DNA from: Maratus speciosus
Taxonomy: Eukaryota > Arthropoda > Arachnida > Araneae > Salticidae
Assembly: GCA_963932465.1 (NCBI GenBank)
Contig: OZ010792.1
Coordinates: 18,803,701-18,867,700 of the forward strand
Reading direction: 5' to 3'
Length of the DNA: 64,000 nucleotides
This document shows positions 11,288-22,233 of this stretch, one piece after another. Numbering within the stretch: the first letter of the stretch is position 1; the number at the start of each line of letters is the position of its first letter. The notes beneath the pieces were generated by a model. That model was not told the origin of the DNA, did no database searches, and was given only the letters and a program-made list of their open reading frames with translations. The translations under genes were made by a program, and so were the position numbers.

Positions 11288-12353
11288 TACAGTCGTGGAA
11301 AAAAAAAAAGTAAACACCCCCTACTAACTCCTCAACAAATTATCGTAGACGAAAGTTACTAGTACCGAACGATTGGAAGTAAAGTCTACTTTTAAATGAT
11401 GTATATAAAATTTGCTTAGGGGGCCATCTACATATTAAAAGGAACCATAACTTTGTTTTTTTTCAATAGCAATACTCAATTCTGACAGCATAAATGAACT
11501 CTAGACCATTCGATTAGCCTAAAAACAAATTTTTATGCAATTCGTACCATAAGTTTCCGAGAAATTAATTATTTTAAAAGGAGCGTATTTTACGGGCTGT
11601 ATCCAAATTGAAGTTGGGTACTCGATTGCTAACCGAGAGAGCCCACTTCTTGATCAAGGCACCTTAAGCAGTCAATGAAGCATATTAGATAACAAGGCAG
11701 CAGAGGTAATTTCAAAATATTTACTCATTTCTATCATAGACGGCCCCTTAAACCATCATTTTGCCGTTTTTTAAACATAATTTGAAAACTATTTGGAAGA
11801 CAAATGTGAAATTTTGGATTTTCATAAAGCAGGACTCAATAAATCTAAATCCATCAAAAAAATGGTAGGTTGCAATTCATAATTTTTTCGAATATTAATT
11901 TCATAATTCATAATTCATATCATAAAATTATAAAAATTGCAAATTCAGCGTATTCATGTTTGGGCACATTAGCTTTATTGCTACACAAAAAATTAGCACA
12001 TTAGGAGCATAATTTCAGGAGATATAAATAAAAATATGAAAATGTAATTTAACATTAGAAGCACTAAATTTTGAATGTTTGTAATTCAAAAACTTATCAT
12101 TCAAATGACTTGCAATTTGGTGTCTAGGCTTAGTTTGAACAGAAGATTTGAAATATCTCGTTAAAATTGGGTATTGCCATTGAAAAAAGTTACGTTTGGT
12201 TTCGTTTTAATATGTAGATGCCCCCCTAAGCAACTTTTATATACATCATTTAAAAGTAGACTTTATTTCAAATCGTTCGGTACCAGTAATTTCCGTCTAC
12301 GATAATTTATTGAAGAGTTAGTAGGGGGTGTTTACTTTTTTTTTCCACGACTG
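11288..12353. mobile_element. Long-TIR MITE (family F), TA target
   Basis: Flanked by TA. It begins CAGTCGTGGAAAAAA and GTAAACACCCCCTACTAACT, and the same sequence inverted forms the right end. The inverted repeats run about 190 bp and include CTACTTTTAAATGATGTATA. The interior has no open frame. It splits the Tc1-type transposase downstream of the first catalytic region. Confidence 0.9.
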
Positions 12354-12990
12354 TACATAAATATACTGAAAGAAAACTTGAAACCCGGAAACTTGGAATT
12401 CAGAACGCATTCAAGTTGTATCAAGATAATGATCCCAAACATACTGCCTTAAATATCGATTATAGCTGCTGAAAACAACTGTCCCAAAAGTTATTAAGGC
12501 TTCATCATATTCTCCAGATTTAAACCCATTTGAAAATGTGTGGCATGAACTAGAGAACAGAAAAATAGGATATTTCTTCGAAAGAGTAACTGAAAGCAGT
12601 ATTTACAGAAGAATGGAAGAAAATTGAACATTCTTACACAAAACAAAAACTAGTTGCAACCATGCCAAAACGCATTGAAAGTGTAATTTCAGTTGAAGGA
12701 TACCCAACATAATATTAAAATGTTTGATTATTTGCATATTTCTGCTTACATTTGTTGAATGTTCATTGTCTTCAATTACTTATTGTGGGATTGTTTTTAA
12801 TACTTTCTCGGTAAATTAAATTTTTGAAAAAAATTTTTTGAATTCATTTTTATTACAATATGTGGGATTTATTGCAGACAAAAGAAGGTTTATGTGAAAA
12901 AAATTTTAGTAAATACTTTAATATTCAGATGGCGATTTTTATAAGTAAGTTTCAAAAACATAAGTGTCCAAAAACAAATACAAACCATTG

Positions 12991-13393
12991 CATTATGTTT
13001 TCGAAAGCGTTAGTTTAATTTTTATTTAAGAGAAAATATTTATTTTATATTAACAATGTTTAAATTGTAAATTGTTGAGTATTTTACTTTATTTTAATTT
13101 TATTATTTTGCAGTTGTTTCCGTTTTTGTTAAATAATGTTAAATATATTTTCTTTTCAAATGTCAATTTAAAATAACGGATTATTTTCATATCAGATACT
13201 TAAAATGTGCTTTTCTACTCTATAACATTTTTCATAGCTGTGAACATTTATTTTTCTTTGCTATCACAATTTTTGTAAAAATATTTCTCTTTTTTAATCT
13301 CGAATTTTAACGATATTATAAAGCAGAATTTAATATTAAATTTTAATTGCATTAAAATAAGCGTAAATTTGGTAGCAAAGAGTTTTTAACACC
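12991..13393. other. A+T-rich stretch, nothing recognised
   Basis: Simple A/T-rich sequence between the Tc1-type element and MITE D, with no frame or repeat. Confidence 0.5.
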
Positions 13394-13728
13394 TTAACCC
13401 TCTCGCTGCGCACCACGCGATTTCCATGGGCAACGTAAAAGTGGCAAAATTTGCGCGGTCGGCGATTTTCGTGGGGATGCCTTTAACGAAAATTAATTTT
13501 CAGAATTTCGCTTTTATATGATTATTCTTCAAATTCAGTTTCTGAAAATCTTTTTTTTTTATGATTCAATTCTATATAAATAAATAAATAAACTCTTTTA
13601 CAAAAAAAAAATTACATATTTTAACTCTAAAATATATGTAGATTTGAAATATGTAATGAAATTAATGCGCAATTTTTGAACCTATCTTGATAAAAAAAAA
13701 GAAAAAAAATTGGCAACGAGCGTGTTAA
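13394..13728. mobile_element. MITE family D, copy 1 (TTAA target)
   Basis: Left end TTAACCCTCTCGCTGCGCAC; right end inverted TTAACACGCTCGTTGCC. The inner phrase GGCAACGTAAAAGTGGCAAAATTTGCG matches the copy at 46553-46864 (given here in part: AAAAGTGGCAAAATTTGCG). It is non-coding. Confidence 0.8.
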
Positions 13729-14929
13729 CAGGTTTGCCCGTACACCGTACGTGCAAGAAGAGTTTGCTTGTTTGGGGGAAAAAATGGGAAAAAATGGCCA
13801 TTTTTTTTTTTTTCCTATTCTGACCAGAAAATCAGAGTTCTAACTTTTTACGACTGCTCTTTCATCTTCACCTAACGCTTCATTTATAATGGCTGTTTCA
13901 TAATAATAGAAGCCATCAGCCCATCAGAAGAAAATGAAGTAATGGAAATGCCGGGGGAGACACTAAATTCTGCAAAAGCAGAATTCCTGTTCTCTAGTTC
14001 TATTCCTTAATTTCTCACAATGGAGTAATGAAAGGTTCTGGCCACTTTATACATGAAGTTGTCGTGCAGAAATCAATACCGATATTTTCCTATTGAAAAG
14101 TAAAAATTGGAAACTTTCTTTTTTTTTTTTTTTTAAGTATTTCAGGTATATTGTCTGTTTAAAAAAGTATATCGTCTGTCAATGGCGATTATAAATAATT
14201 TCTGAGTTTATAGACAATAAAAACAGTTAAAAATGAAAGGGCAGACGATAAATATCTTTTATACGTTCCATAGTTGTCTATTTTATAGCCTTGACGATGT
14301 CAATCACGCTTCATTGCCCCATTACAAGGGCCTGTAGAGGAGAATCTGCCGCCATAAACGCAAGTTAACTATAATTTTCTTTGATATATTTTATGGACTA
14401 AACGGCTGCCACGTAAGAAATGTTTTAAAACAAGAGTTTACGAGGAAGTAATTATTTGATAAACATTTTAGTTTCTTAAAAACAAATTTTTATGTCAGAA
14501 AAACACTGTATGAGACTAAACTCTTTCTAAGTGCGTAGAAAAAAGAGAAAAAAAGAAAGAAAGAAAAACGAAAACTAAATCTGCACCATGACTATAATTT
14601 TAATTCTATATAATGCAAGTAAAGAAGTAAAAGTGCCGCCCGTTTCATACTAGCAACCTCCTGATATTCTTCCGTAAATTGTGTGTTAATTTGACGCAGG
14701 TTAAACACTTTTCAAATCAGAAATTTTTTTTTGAAATGAAATGAAAGAAGTTACATGTACCAAGCAACGTTAGGCATATGTTAAGGACTTCCCAGTGCTA
14801 TAAAAGTAAAATTCCTAACTAAAAATATGATTTTTATTTTGTTTTTTAAACTAGGGAGTTTTGATCTTTATGAGATAAGCTCGCTACCCCATGTCCTGAC
14901 CCCACGGGTTCTAAAAACATGCTAATGAT
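13729..14929. other. Unassigned A+T-rich stretch
   Basis: Contains TAAATTCTGCAAAAGCAGAA near 13960, a phrase that recurs at about 25932, and a T run near 14119. It may hold old TE debris, but I cannot set boundaries. No coding frame. Confidence 0.4.
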
Positions 14930-15325
14930 GAAAATCTGATCTGAAATCTGATGAAAATTCGTGCATTAGTTATTGAGATGGTGGAAATTCTGAAAAATAC
15001 ATCATAGCAGCGCCACCTGTTGAGGGATTTGCACCAAAACAGAAACAGCACTAATTCATATCAAGGTACATCTAAATCTGAAGTTGCTTGAAAATCCAAG
15101 CATTAGTTCTTGAGATAGAGCTATTGCGGAAGTTAAAAAAAAAAGCATAGCAGCGCCACCTATTGAGCGATTTAAACCAAAATGTATAAAACATCAGTTC
15201 ATGTCAAGGACTAATTGAATCCGAAGTTTGGTGAAAATCCGTGCATCAGTTCTGGAGATTGAGCTATTGTGGAAAACGTGAAAAATGTTGCATAGCAGCG
15301 CCACATGTTGGCGATTTACACTAAA
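14930..15325 (+). repeat. Tandem repeat, 3 units of ~143 bp
   Basis: Each unit carries GAAAATCnGnGCATnAGTT, then GAGATnGnG, then CATAGCAGCGCCACnTnTTG. The GCAGCGCCAC block lies near 15006, 15149 and 15295. The units are diverged by substitutions and small indels. Confidence 0.75.
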
Positions 15326-15347
15326 AGGATCTCTGACCCTTAAAATG

Positions 15348-15530
15348 TGTAAATCCGTCAAAAATCGGAAGTCGAAAATTTTCATGAATCCAATACTTTA
15401 TTCTTGTAAAGATGGAAGAAGTACGGATTTACATGTTTTAACATGTAAATCCGTCAGAAACCGAAAGTCGAAAATTTTCACCAATCCAATATTTTCTTCT
15501 AAATATAGAAGAAAGTAAAAAAGAGATAGA
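15348..15530 (+). repeat. Tandem duplication, 2 units of 96 bp
   Basis: TGTAAATCCGTCAAAAATCG at 15348 and TGTAAATCCGTCAGAAACCG at 15444, each followed by GTCGAAAATTTTCA and CCAATCCAATA-like sequence. The short open frame across them is a by-product. Confidence 0.8.
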
Positions 15531-15779
15531 GAGAGAGAACATTACCCTAAAATGACGCTTTTAAATGGTTAACACAATCTTGAATCCTCACCTTCAAAAA
15601 TAGGTCCTTGAAATTAAAAATTGCTCTGTTTTTGTAGTACATAACTAATTAAATTTATTGTTGCCCAGGGTATGATGTTGTAACAATGAATGCACTTAAC
15701 ACTAGCAGAACCGTGAGGGATCATTTTGACCCTTACCCAGGACCCGGACCGGTCACTTTTTTGGCCACCACTTTCTTTT

Positions 15780-16160
15780 AGGTGCGTTCGTAATAATATA
15801 TAAATACGTAACACCTATAGTTGTCGTTCGGTCCGTCTGCCTGTTCGTCCGCCCTCCTATAACAGAGTAAAAACTACCCAACTGTATGGTCTGAAATTTT
15901 AAATCTATAACTGTTGCAAAATGTTGTCGAGTCATTTCAAATTTTATGAAAATCGGATGTATAGTTTAATGACAGTCAAAAGATTTCCGATACATTACGA
16001 CTAATGAGAAAAAATTATTTCAAGTGCATTTTAATGATGTTACCGACTTTTGAACAGAATGAAATTGATATGCACTTACGAAGTGTACTAAAATATACAT
16101 TCAGTATACACATGCGGTGCAAAAAATATTTATAAAACTAGTTCTAGTACGAACGCACCT
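15780..16160. mobile_element. MITE family G, copy 1
   Basis: Ends AGGTGCGTTCGTA and, inverted, AGGTGCGTTCGTACTAG. It contains the decayed GTCCGTCTGCCTGTTCGTCC phrase near 15830 and ATGAAAATCGGATG near 15947. A second, larger copy lies at 28330-30407. Confidence 0.8.
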
Positions 16161-16463
16161 CATTTGACACATTTGAAGTGCAATTTCCAACTTGTTTTTA
16201 ATTATTTTTATGTCAGATTACTACAAGAATTGCAATAAAATATTCACCACGACGCGGAATTTTACGATATTTCCCCGATAAATCTAAAACGAAAAATTTC
16301 GTAAGGAAATAGTGGTGGTAAAAGAATTAATTTAATCTCTATAAAAAGAGACCACTCCGAGGCCTGCCCTTACCAAATGAATACATTTCGGTTCGAACTA
16401 GAAATTACTTTATAAATAAAGTTCAAAATATATCACATCTAAGTTACCAACTGATCGAAAAAT
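16161..16463. other. Nothing recognised
   Basis: A+T-rich sequence next to the tRNA-like SINE head; part of it (TTACCAACTGATCGAAAAAT) is probably the SINE tail. Confidence 0.4.
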
Positions 16464-16539
16464 GTCCGGACCAGGATTCGAACCTGCAGGAATCTCTTGG
16501 CTGAAGCCGCCAATACTCTACCATCTGTGCTATCCCGGA
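16464..16539 (-). repeat. tRNA-derived SINE head, copy 1
   Basis: On the minus strand the sequence has a good polymerase III A-box (TAGCACAGATGG) and a perfect B-box (GGTTCGAATCC), a GGAATC-type variable region and an acceptor-like CCGG pairing. It is not a functional tRNA: the anticodon loop is irregular and there is long attached tail sequence. A second copy in the opposite orientation lies at 24427-24500. Confidence 0.65.
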
Positions 16540-16697
16540 AGAATCTGGTGGAACTTTTTAACCCAGCTAACCTTATTGATTATATCATGTGGTCTGAAAT
16601 CTGGTTCAGCTCAACATAATGAATCGCAGGTAATGGAACTCCAGAAATCGCTGGATACGTAATTACACTAGATTAATTCAATCAAAAATTGAAGTGT

Positions 16698-16705
16698 ATG
16701 AACAT
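16698..16705. repeat. Left target duplication of the hAT-like element
   Basis: ATGAACAT immediately before TAGGGTGG. TTGAACAT follows the right end at 24417-24424, one mismatch in eight. Confidence 0.65.
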
Positions 16706-17224
16706 TAGGGTGGAACTAAAAAACGAAGTTTCAAATTTTATATTCTAATAGTGATTATTTTTTTCCTTTTTAACTCCATAAAAAGAAAATATTTTTCTTT
16801 TAATTTTAAAATGATATTTTCCGGTTCCTCAAACTGCCTGATTTTCCCTAAAAAACGAAAAAAAGCCAATAATTGCATGGAAAGTTTTTTAAGCTTATTG
16901 TTAAATTTATATTTTTCAAAATTAAATTAATGAAGTGTTAATGTCCTGTAATAAAGAAAATAATTTAGTTTGAGTATCTTAGAAAAGTTAGCCCCACTTT
17001 ATTTGACTTTTGTAGAAGCCAGCATCGTGGGCGTCGACTTTCATTGTCTCTGATTTATTTGGCTGCGACACATAACAAGTTAGTCCGATTTAACGTGTGT
17101 TAACAGTTTATTTAATTATTTTTCAATAAACATTCGGTGTCAAAAGTGACAAAGTCTGTTAACGTACCTAAATCTAGATAATTTTTGAAGTGTCCTGTAT
17201 TTCGTGAACCAAAACAATTAACAT

Positions 17225-18163
17225 TAGACTGTCATCTTTGACGAACATATGAAGATGTTATGAAACATTATTTTTGGGTTCAATTTAACTTAAAATCTGA
17301 CAGCTGGAATCTGGTATGCACTATTTCTAAAATATCTAAAGCTGTTGATGATAGAATTAAAAGTGTATTGCTGAGACCTTCAATTCCAGCGGTTTCTGAT
17401 ACACAAATCATAAAAGATGATTATAGACTAGCGCGAGAAATGTCAAAATTTGAAGAAAAATATTAAGATTAGAAAGAATAATCCCACATCCAATATAAAA
17501 TTGCAAAATGTTAGGTAATCCTGCAAAAAACATTTCTTTGTGTAAAAGCACTAAATATTCAGAACAAGTATCAGAACAAGAATGTCACTTTCTCAAAGAC
17601 CAAAGAGAGATGGGGTTATGGCAATAGGATCAATAGATAAAAAAACTACAAAAATGTGTAGGAAGAATGGAAAAGGAAATATCAAGGGAAAAAGTTATTT
17701 TAAAACAAAAAAAAATTATGTTTTGATTGAATGATCGTCAAGTGTAAAAAATAGTTTGGAAGGAAATAGTTCAATCGGTTGTTTTTCTAAACCTGAATTT
17801 TATAATCAACAAGGTGAAAGAACCGAAGAATTAGACAGAACTGCAAATATTGTTGCAAATTTCACCTTAGAAGATATGGGTATTTCTAATGATAATAAAG
17901 AAAAGGTAACTGAAAGAAGGACTTGAAGACGACAAAGAGAAAAGAAAAGGAAGAATTTGAAAGAACAAGAAAGACGAAATGAGTTAATTTTAGAAGGTTA
18001 GTATTTTGATGCAGAAAGGATAACACTATGATAACTGAAGCAGAGAGAAAAAAGTATAACTAAGAATCATTAAAGACGAACACCTGGTCTTAATTCAAAA
18101 CCAGGATAAAAATATATTGGTCATATTTCATTGACATCATCTTGTTATATTAATATATAGCCA
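17225..18163 (+). pseudogene. Decayed TE protein, N-terminal half
   Basis: Reading across frameshifts gives a protein-like string: MKHYFWVQFNLKS, then SIPAVSDTQI, then a Cys-poor stretch, then LDRTANIVANFTLEDMGI near 17833 and KTNTWS/IGHIS-like remnants near 18075-18125. I recognise the general pattern (DRTGVSDRxA followed by a DHxIxPGSxYxGH-like stretch) from uncharacterised TE proteins scattered across arthropods, but cannot name its fold. Nothing is intact. It belongs with the segment near 23640, 5.5 kb downstream, on the same strand. Confidence 0.55.
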
Positions 18164-18192
18164 CTGCAATTTTGCTGTATTTTCAAAATAAT

Positions 18193-19320
18193 AATCCAAA
18201 CAAAAAGTTTTCGGTAAAAAAAAAAAAAAAAAAGCGCCAAGTTCTCCTTAATGTTTCGGCCAGAAAAAGTAGTAATATCTGAAGTTCGCACAAGTTAAAA
18301 GCCAAACATCCCAAATCTTTCATTGAAAATGGCTTCCTGCGACTTGGCCGTTAATGCCTTCTACAGCATTTCAAAATTAATGATTGGAAATTACGCATTT
18401 ATGAATTATTTAAATATTAAAAGTAATATTAGAATGCAAAGTGACAAATTCACATAAAGACATTATAAGTAAAAGATTTCTGATAACTACCATTCAGTTT
18501 CAACAAACATTAGTTTTGATTACAGATCATTTAGCCCAGGGGTGTCCAACTGTGGCCCGCCGGATACCACTAAAATTTTACAGTTATCTTTGCCTTATCT
18601 AATCGTCGAATTGCTGCGATTCAACTTGTCGACTATTTCTTTAAAATTTTAGTGGTATCCGGCGGGCCACAGTTGGACACCCCTGATTTAGTCCACTTGT
18701 GGTTTAATTGCTATTTTGTACGGTCTAAAGCTAAAGTTATTAAAGTAAAACCCAAGAAATAAAACAAAATTTACTTACTTCAAATCTCACAATATGTTAC
18801 ATTATATTGTATTGTATAATATTGAAATCTTGTGTATTGACGAAAGAGATTTTTTTCGTTTGAACATTTATTATAGTTTGTTTGCATACATTAAGCAGTA
18901 TTCGATTTATAAACTGTTAAAAGCGGATATTAATTATGTTTTAGCAATTAGGGATATTATCTCCTGAATACAAGTATTTTGTTATTTTTAACTTCTAAGC
19001 ATTTAAATAGACTGAAGTTGTTTAAATGCTTTTTTCAAATGTGTATTTTATTTCTGTACTCTGTGCCACAAAATGCCTATAATAATCAAAAAATGTAGTT
19101 GGCATGTAGCTCATTTGTACATATTTTAAAATTTGAAAATCTCTCTCGAAGGCATTAACGGCCAAGTCGCAGGAAGCCATTTTCAATGAAAGATTTGGGA
19201 TGTTTGGCTTTTAACTTGTGCGAACTTCAGATATCACTACTTTTTCTGGCCGAAACATTAAGGAGAACTTGGCGCTTTTTTTTTTTTTTTTTTTTTTTAC
19301 CGAAAACTTTTTGTTTGGAT
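18193..19320. mobile_element. Long-TIR element 1 (GCCAAGTTC core)
   Basis: Arms of about 165 bp are inverted copies: ATCCAAACAAAAAGTTTTCG then a poly-A run, GCGCCAAGTTCTCCTTAATG, CGGCCAGAAAAAGTAGT and GACTTGGCCGTTAATGCC. The 3' flank reads ATCATTACTTTTTGTA, also found beside the related element at 36122-37126. A hAT MITE sits inside. No coding frame spans it. Confidence 0.85.
18537..18685. mobile_element. Palindromic hAT MITE with 8-bp duplication
   Basis: 149 bp. CAGGGGTGTCCAACTGTGGC and CCGCCGGATACCACTAAAAT on the left are repeated inverted on the right. ATTTAGCC before and ATTTAGTC after form the 8-bp target duplication with one mismatch. This is a classic miniature hAT element, here nested in a long-TIR element. 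Confidence 0.9.
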
Positions 19321-19391
19321 ATCATTACTTTTTGTATGTTTTTTCAAGTTTGTTATTCTAAACTATATTAATATGAAAAAACTTAAATTTC

Positions 19392-19718
19392 GGTACTTTT
19401 ATGTTAGCCGGGAGCAAATCTCCTCATTAGCCTTTTGTTTTTTCGCCAATAGCAGCTTTCATTTTTCACATGTGTAAGTTAGAAACAATGCTTTGGTTTT
19501 CAAATAAAATATTTTGGTTTATGCTATTATTTCTTATTTATTTATTTATTTATTTCTATGTTAAATATTCTATTAAATAAAATGAGGGAAATGCATATAT
19601 TTTAAATAAGATGACTGAAAAGTATATATCTTTAAATGAAATGAATGCAATATGAACAATGGAGTTGGGAACAGTATTTGGCGATTTGCCACTTGCGCCC
19701 GGCTAACATAAAAATACC
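19392..19718. mobile_element. MITE with GGTACTTTTATG ends
   Basis: Left GGTACTTTTATGTTAGCCGG and right, inverted, GGTATTTTTATGTTAGCCGG. The interior is A+T-rich with ATTT repeats. It was inserted after the long-TIR element in the hAT-like host. Confidence 0.85.
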
Positions 19719-20699
19719 TAAATTTATTTTATTGAGCTTTACAAATTTATACTTTATTTCTTTTCATATTAAAGTACTAGCCGTCTCTAGCAAGCAGTAT
19801 TTACCGTATTAATTCCATGTTAAACGTTGCATCATGTTACTGTTATTCATAATTTAATTTACTTGACCATTCTTTCGCCAAGTCGGAAGCTTTTGATAGA
19901 GAAATCAAGAACTCTTTACGATCATGGAAGCACATCGTATATTTTGTGTTGTTATGTATTTCATCTTTCGTGACAAATATCTCTTAACTCACATATGCAT
20001 GTTTCCTTAACAGTTACGATTCGTTCTCTAATGCGGAAATTTTTAATTATATTAAGTAATCTTTTCTAATAATGCTCACTGCCAATTGCTGTATTTTAAC
20101 TGATACGACTGGGTACAAGTGAAATGGTTCTTATGAACTCCTTTGACGATATCTGCATTTACATTAAACCATATTGATGCTAATATCTTTTTGTTTCACG
20201 TTAACCTTTTCAATAGACTCGATTACGGAAGAATAGAAGGTCTACCGGCTCACTGCCATGATCCATTTGAAAATCTATCATTCTTCTCACCTGATCGTGT
20301 TGAAGAATTAGTCAGTGTGCCATCGTTTTAAGATTTTAGCTAATTTTATTCGAAACCTGAAAACTAAAATGCGAGGAACCGGATTATAGAAGATTCATTC
20401 TAACGTACATATCGATTAACAGGTTACATATTATAGAATTATAATAATCATAAGAAGAACTGGCAGTTTCAATGCTTTAATAGTTTCCGTAAATTCTCTT
20501 TATATAATCCAGAAGTTTTAGCAGTGATAACAGATTAACAACATAGTCACAGTAAGTATACTAACAGTACAATATAATAACAATAGCAGAGGTTTTGGGC
20601 AGTGACGAAACTATTAGCACTTCGGAAATATTAGTACGTTATATCATTTATCTATTCAGATGATATGCGGAAAAATAAAAATAGATGGCTCGCATTAAT
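19719..20699. other. Unassigned stretch with one orphan frame
   Basis: No element ends seen. A 62-residue frame at 20143-20331 has protein-like composition in its second half (DYGRIEGLPAHCHDPFENLS) and is preceded by TTTTCAATAG, a possible splice acceptor, but there is no other exon-like sequence near it. Confidence 0.35.
20143..20331 (+). CDS. Orphan short frame, possible captured exon
   Basis: 62 codons ending in stop. The second half is less A+T-biased than its surroundings and contains GLPAHCHDPFENLSFFSPDR, with VEELVSVPSF at the end. A polypyrimidine-like stretch and CAATAG precede ACTCGATTACGG near 20217, so the sequence could be a terminal exon captured by a transposon or a chance frame. 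I do not recognise a family and give it low weight. Confidence 0.2.
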   Translation: MTISAFTLNHIDANIFLFHVNLFNRLDYGRIEGLPAHCHDPFENLSFFSPDRVEELVSVPSF

Positions 20700-21060
20700 A
20701 ATTAACTCATTGAAAAATAGCCACTAGCTTCAAATATTTGCCAAACTTGGCGACATTTAGCAAAGTTTCGCCAAATTTGGCAATATATCATGTCAATTCT
20801 CAAACTTGGCGACAAAAAATGTTTTGTTTATTCTGACGTCATAATGATGCATATGTATTATGTATTATACACATACCTATAATATGTATGATGCTAATGT
20901 ATTACGTATTATATGCATATGTATAATATGTATGATGCATATGCATAAGTTCATTAACATCACTAAAACGCACTTAAAGGAATAGTGTTCCATAAATAGT
21001 AGTTATAATTGCCAGATTGACCAGAGTGCTACTGAAATTAGAATTCCGACATTTATAATA
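20700..21060. repeat. TTGGCGA-type and ATGCATAT low-complexity repeats
   Basis: 20720-20815 has repeated AACTTGGCGAC/TTTGGCAAT phrases like those at 39250-39370 and 45475-45530. 20840-20950 is a palindromic run of TATGTATTATG and ATGCATATG units. Confidence 0.55.
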
Positions 21061-21239
21061 GACCGGGAGACGTCTGCACACACCATCACTTCATCGAGTT
21101 TACAGCTGAAATTTTAGGATTAGTTAAAACTACATTGGCATATTTAAATGCAACTGGTCTGTTAAGTCATATTTCAAATGAAAATCAAATTTCTAAGTAA
21201 TTGCTTAAAAGGCGCAAAGGCCAACATAGTGGAAAAAGA

Positions 21240-21310
21240 TTCCAAGCCGGGACTCGAACCCGGGTCATCAGTATAGCGCACTGACGTTCTACCGACTAAA
21301 CCACTTGGAA
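21240..21310 (-). repeat. tRNA-like SINE head, tandem copy 1
   Basis: On the minus strand: 7-bp acceptor TTCCAAG/CTTGGAA, A-box TGGTTTAGTCGG, anticodon stem TCAGT/ACTGA, T-arm CCGGG/CCCGG with B-box GGTTCGAGTCC. The fold is strikingly complete, but position 33 of the anticodon loop is C rather than U, and the unit is embedded in a repeated SINE, so I do not call it a tRNA gene. Confidence 0.7.
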
Positions 21311-21566
21311 CGATAGCCAGCAAGGAAAATTTCTCACTATTATATGTTTGCAAGGCTACAAACGCAGCACAAGATGGAATATTTACCGTGAGCCTCCAAC
21401 CTGGGGCAAACACGGAATATAATTAAATCCAGCATCGATAGAAACTATATTAATACATGGAAATTATTCCAGAGGGAAATATTCGCCTTGGATACAATAT
21501 TTCAAATGAAAATCAAATTTCTAAGTAATTGCTTAAAAGGCGCAAAGGCCAACATAGTGAAAAAGA

Positions 21567-21637
21567 TTCCAAGCCGGGACTCGAACCCGGGCCATCAGTA
21601 TAGCGATCTGACGTTCTACCGACTAAACCACTTGGAA
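21567..21637 (-). repeat. tRNA-like SINE head, tandem copy 2
   Basis: Same as the preceding head with GATCTG in place of GCACTG in the anticodon stem, which breaks pairing. The acceptor, A-box and B-box are unchanged. Confidence 0.7.
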
Positions 21638-22233
21638 CGATACCCAGCAAGGAAAATTTCTCACTATTATATGTTGGCAAGGCTACAAACGTAGCACAAG
21701 ATGGAATATTTACCGTGAGCCTCCAAGCTGGGGCAAACACGGAATATAATTAAATCCAGCATCGATAGAAACTATATTAATACATGGAAATTATTCCAGA
21801 GGGAAATATTCGCCCTGGATACAATATTTCAAAAATTCAATACTTTCAATAAAGCAATTACTTAGAAATTTGATTTTCATTTGAAATATTGTATCCAAGG
21901 CGAATATTTCCCTCTGGAAAAATTTCCATGTATTAATATGTTAAGTCAGATCTTGGTAGAAGCCACCTGAAGACCTAATTTTAGTGGTTAACTGATAGGT
22001 TTACTATTGTATTTTCCTACATCCAAAAGTTTGAAAACATGGAGGAATGGGTGCACGAAAACACAATGGAAAATCCACCAATTAACCCGTAAAATCGGGT
22101 CTGTAGGTGGTTTCCACAAAGATATGACTTGGCAGACCAGTTACATTTCAATACGCTAATCGATATTTAACTAATCCTAAAATTTCAGTCGTCAACTCGA
22201 TGAGGTGATGATCTGTGCAGACGCCTCCCGGTC

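Larger units (their letters stand above)
10289..12712 (+). pseudogene. Tc1-type transposase, broken
   Basis: Tc1 transposases cut and paste DNA using an N-terminal helix-turn-helix and a DDE catalytic domain. The frame starts ATGGCCGGGTGC and reads a helix-turn-helix-like stretch (KTIAELVKVSHSTVFAIIKRW). After MITE C it resumes (ELENRFAVKENHETVRRVIR, then FVDESKF-like sequence near 11104-11125). After the long-TIR MITE the C-terminal part can be read across frameshifts, with a YQDNDPKHTA-like block near 12418 and an SPDLNPFENVWHELE-like block near 12513, which hold the second and third catalytic acids. The end reads EGYPT then stop. It is broken by frameshifts, stops and two insertions. The family call is strong; the exact Tc1 lineage is not determined. 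Confidence 0.85.
9625..12990 (+). mobile_element. Tc1-type DNA transposon with nested insertions
   Basis: Long terminal inverted repeats (over 200 bp) can be aligned. The left begins CAGTGGCTCTCATTTG and the right, inverted, CAATGGTTTGTATTTG; both continue with a shared TTTTTGnnCACTTnTGTTTTTG and, farther in, TTTACCGAnAAAG and TAAAAACAAT. Removing a foldback element, a TTAA MITE and a long-TIR MITE leaves about 1.6 kb, the usual Tc1 size. The transposase is a pseudogene. Confidence 0.85.
21170..21938 (-). mobile_element. Rearranged tRNA-SINE insertion with 10-bp duplication
   Basis: Flanked by TGTTAAGTCA at 21160-21169 and 21939-21948. It contains two tandem SINE copies (period 328 bp, 21171 and 21499) in minus orientation, followed by an inverted partial third copy at about 21850-21938. 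The inverted 5' piece is the pattern expected from twin-priming during target-primed reverse transcription. Confidence 0.75.
21061..22233. mobile_element. Long-TIR element 2 (GACCGGGAG ends)
   Basis: Left GACCGGGAGACGTCTGCACA and right, inverted, GACCGGGAGGCGTCTGCACA. Arms continue through CATCACTTCATCGAGTTnAC and GAAATTTTAGGATTAGTTAA, roughly 180 bp in total once the internal insertion is removed (GTAGAAGCCACCTGAAGACC on the left arm matches the right). The interior is taken up by a SINE-derived insertion. Confidence 0.85.

Noticed and set aside
14930..15530. A CRISPR array
   Set aside because: Units are too long (96 and ~143 bp), diverged throughout, with no unique spacers, in an evidently eukaryotic sequence.
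15696..15775. Another TTAA MITE beginning TTAACACTAGCAGAACCG
   Set aside because: The left end resembles a known layout with GTGAGGGATCATTTTGACCC, but I find no matching inverted right end.
16464..16539. A functional tRNA gene
   Set aside because: Irregular anticodon loop, copy at 24427 with a mutated B-box, and extended repeat context point to a SINE head.
21240..21310. A functional tRNA gene
   Set aside because: The fold is good, but position 33 is C, the sequence is duplicated with a diverged anticodon stem and sits in a SINE with a target duplication.
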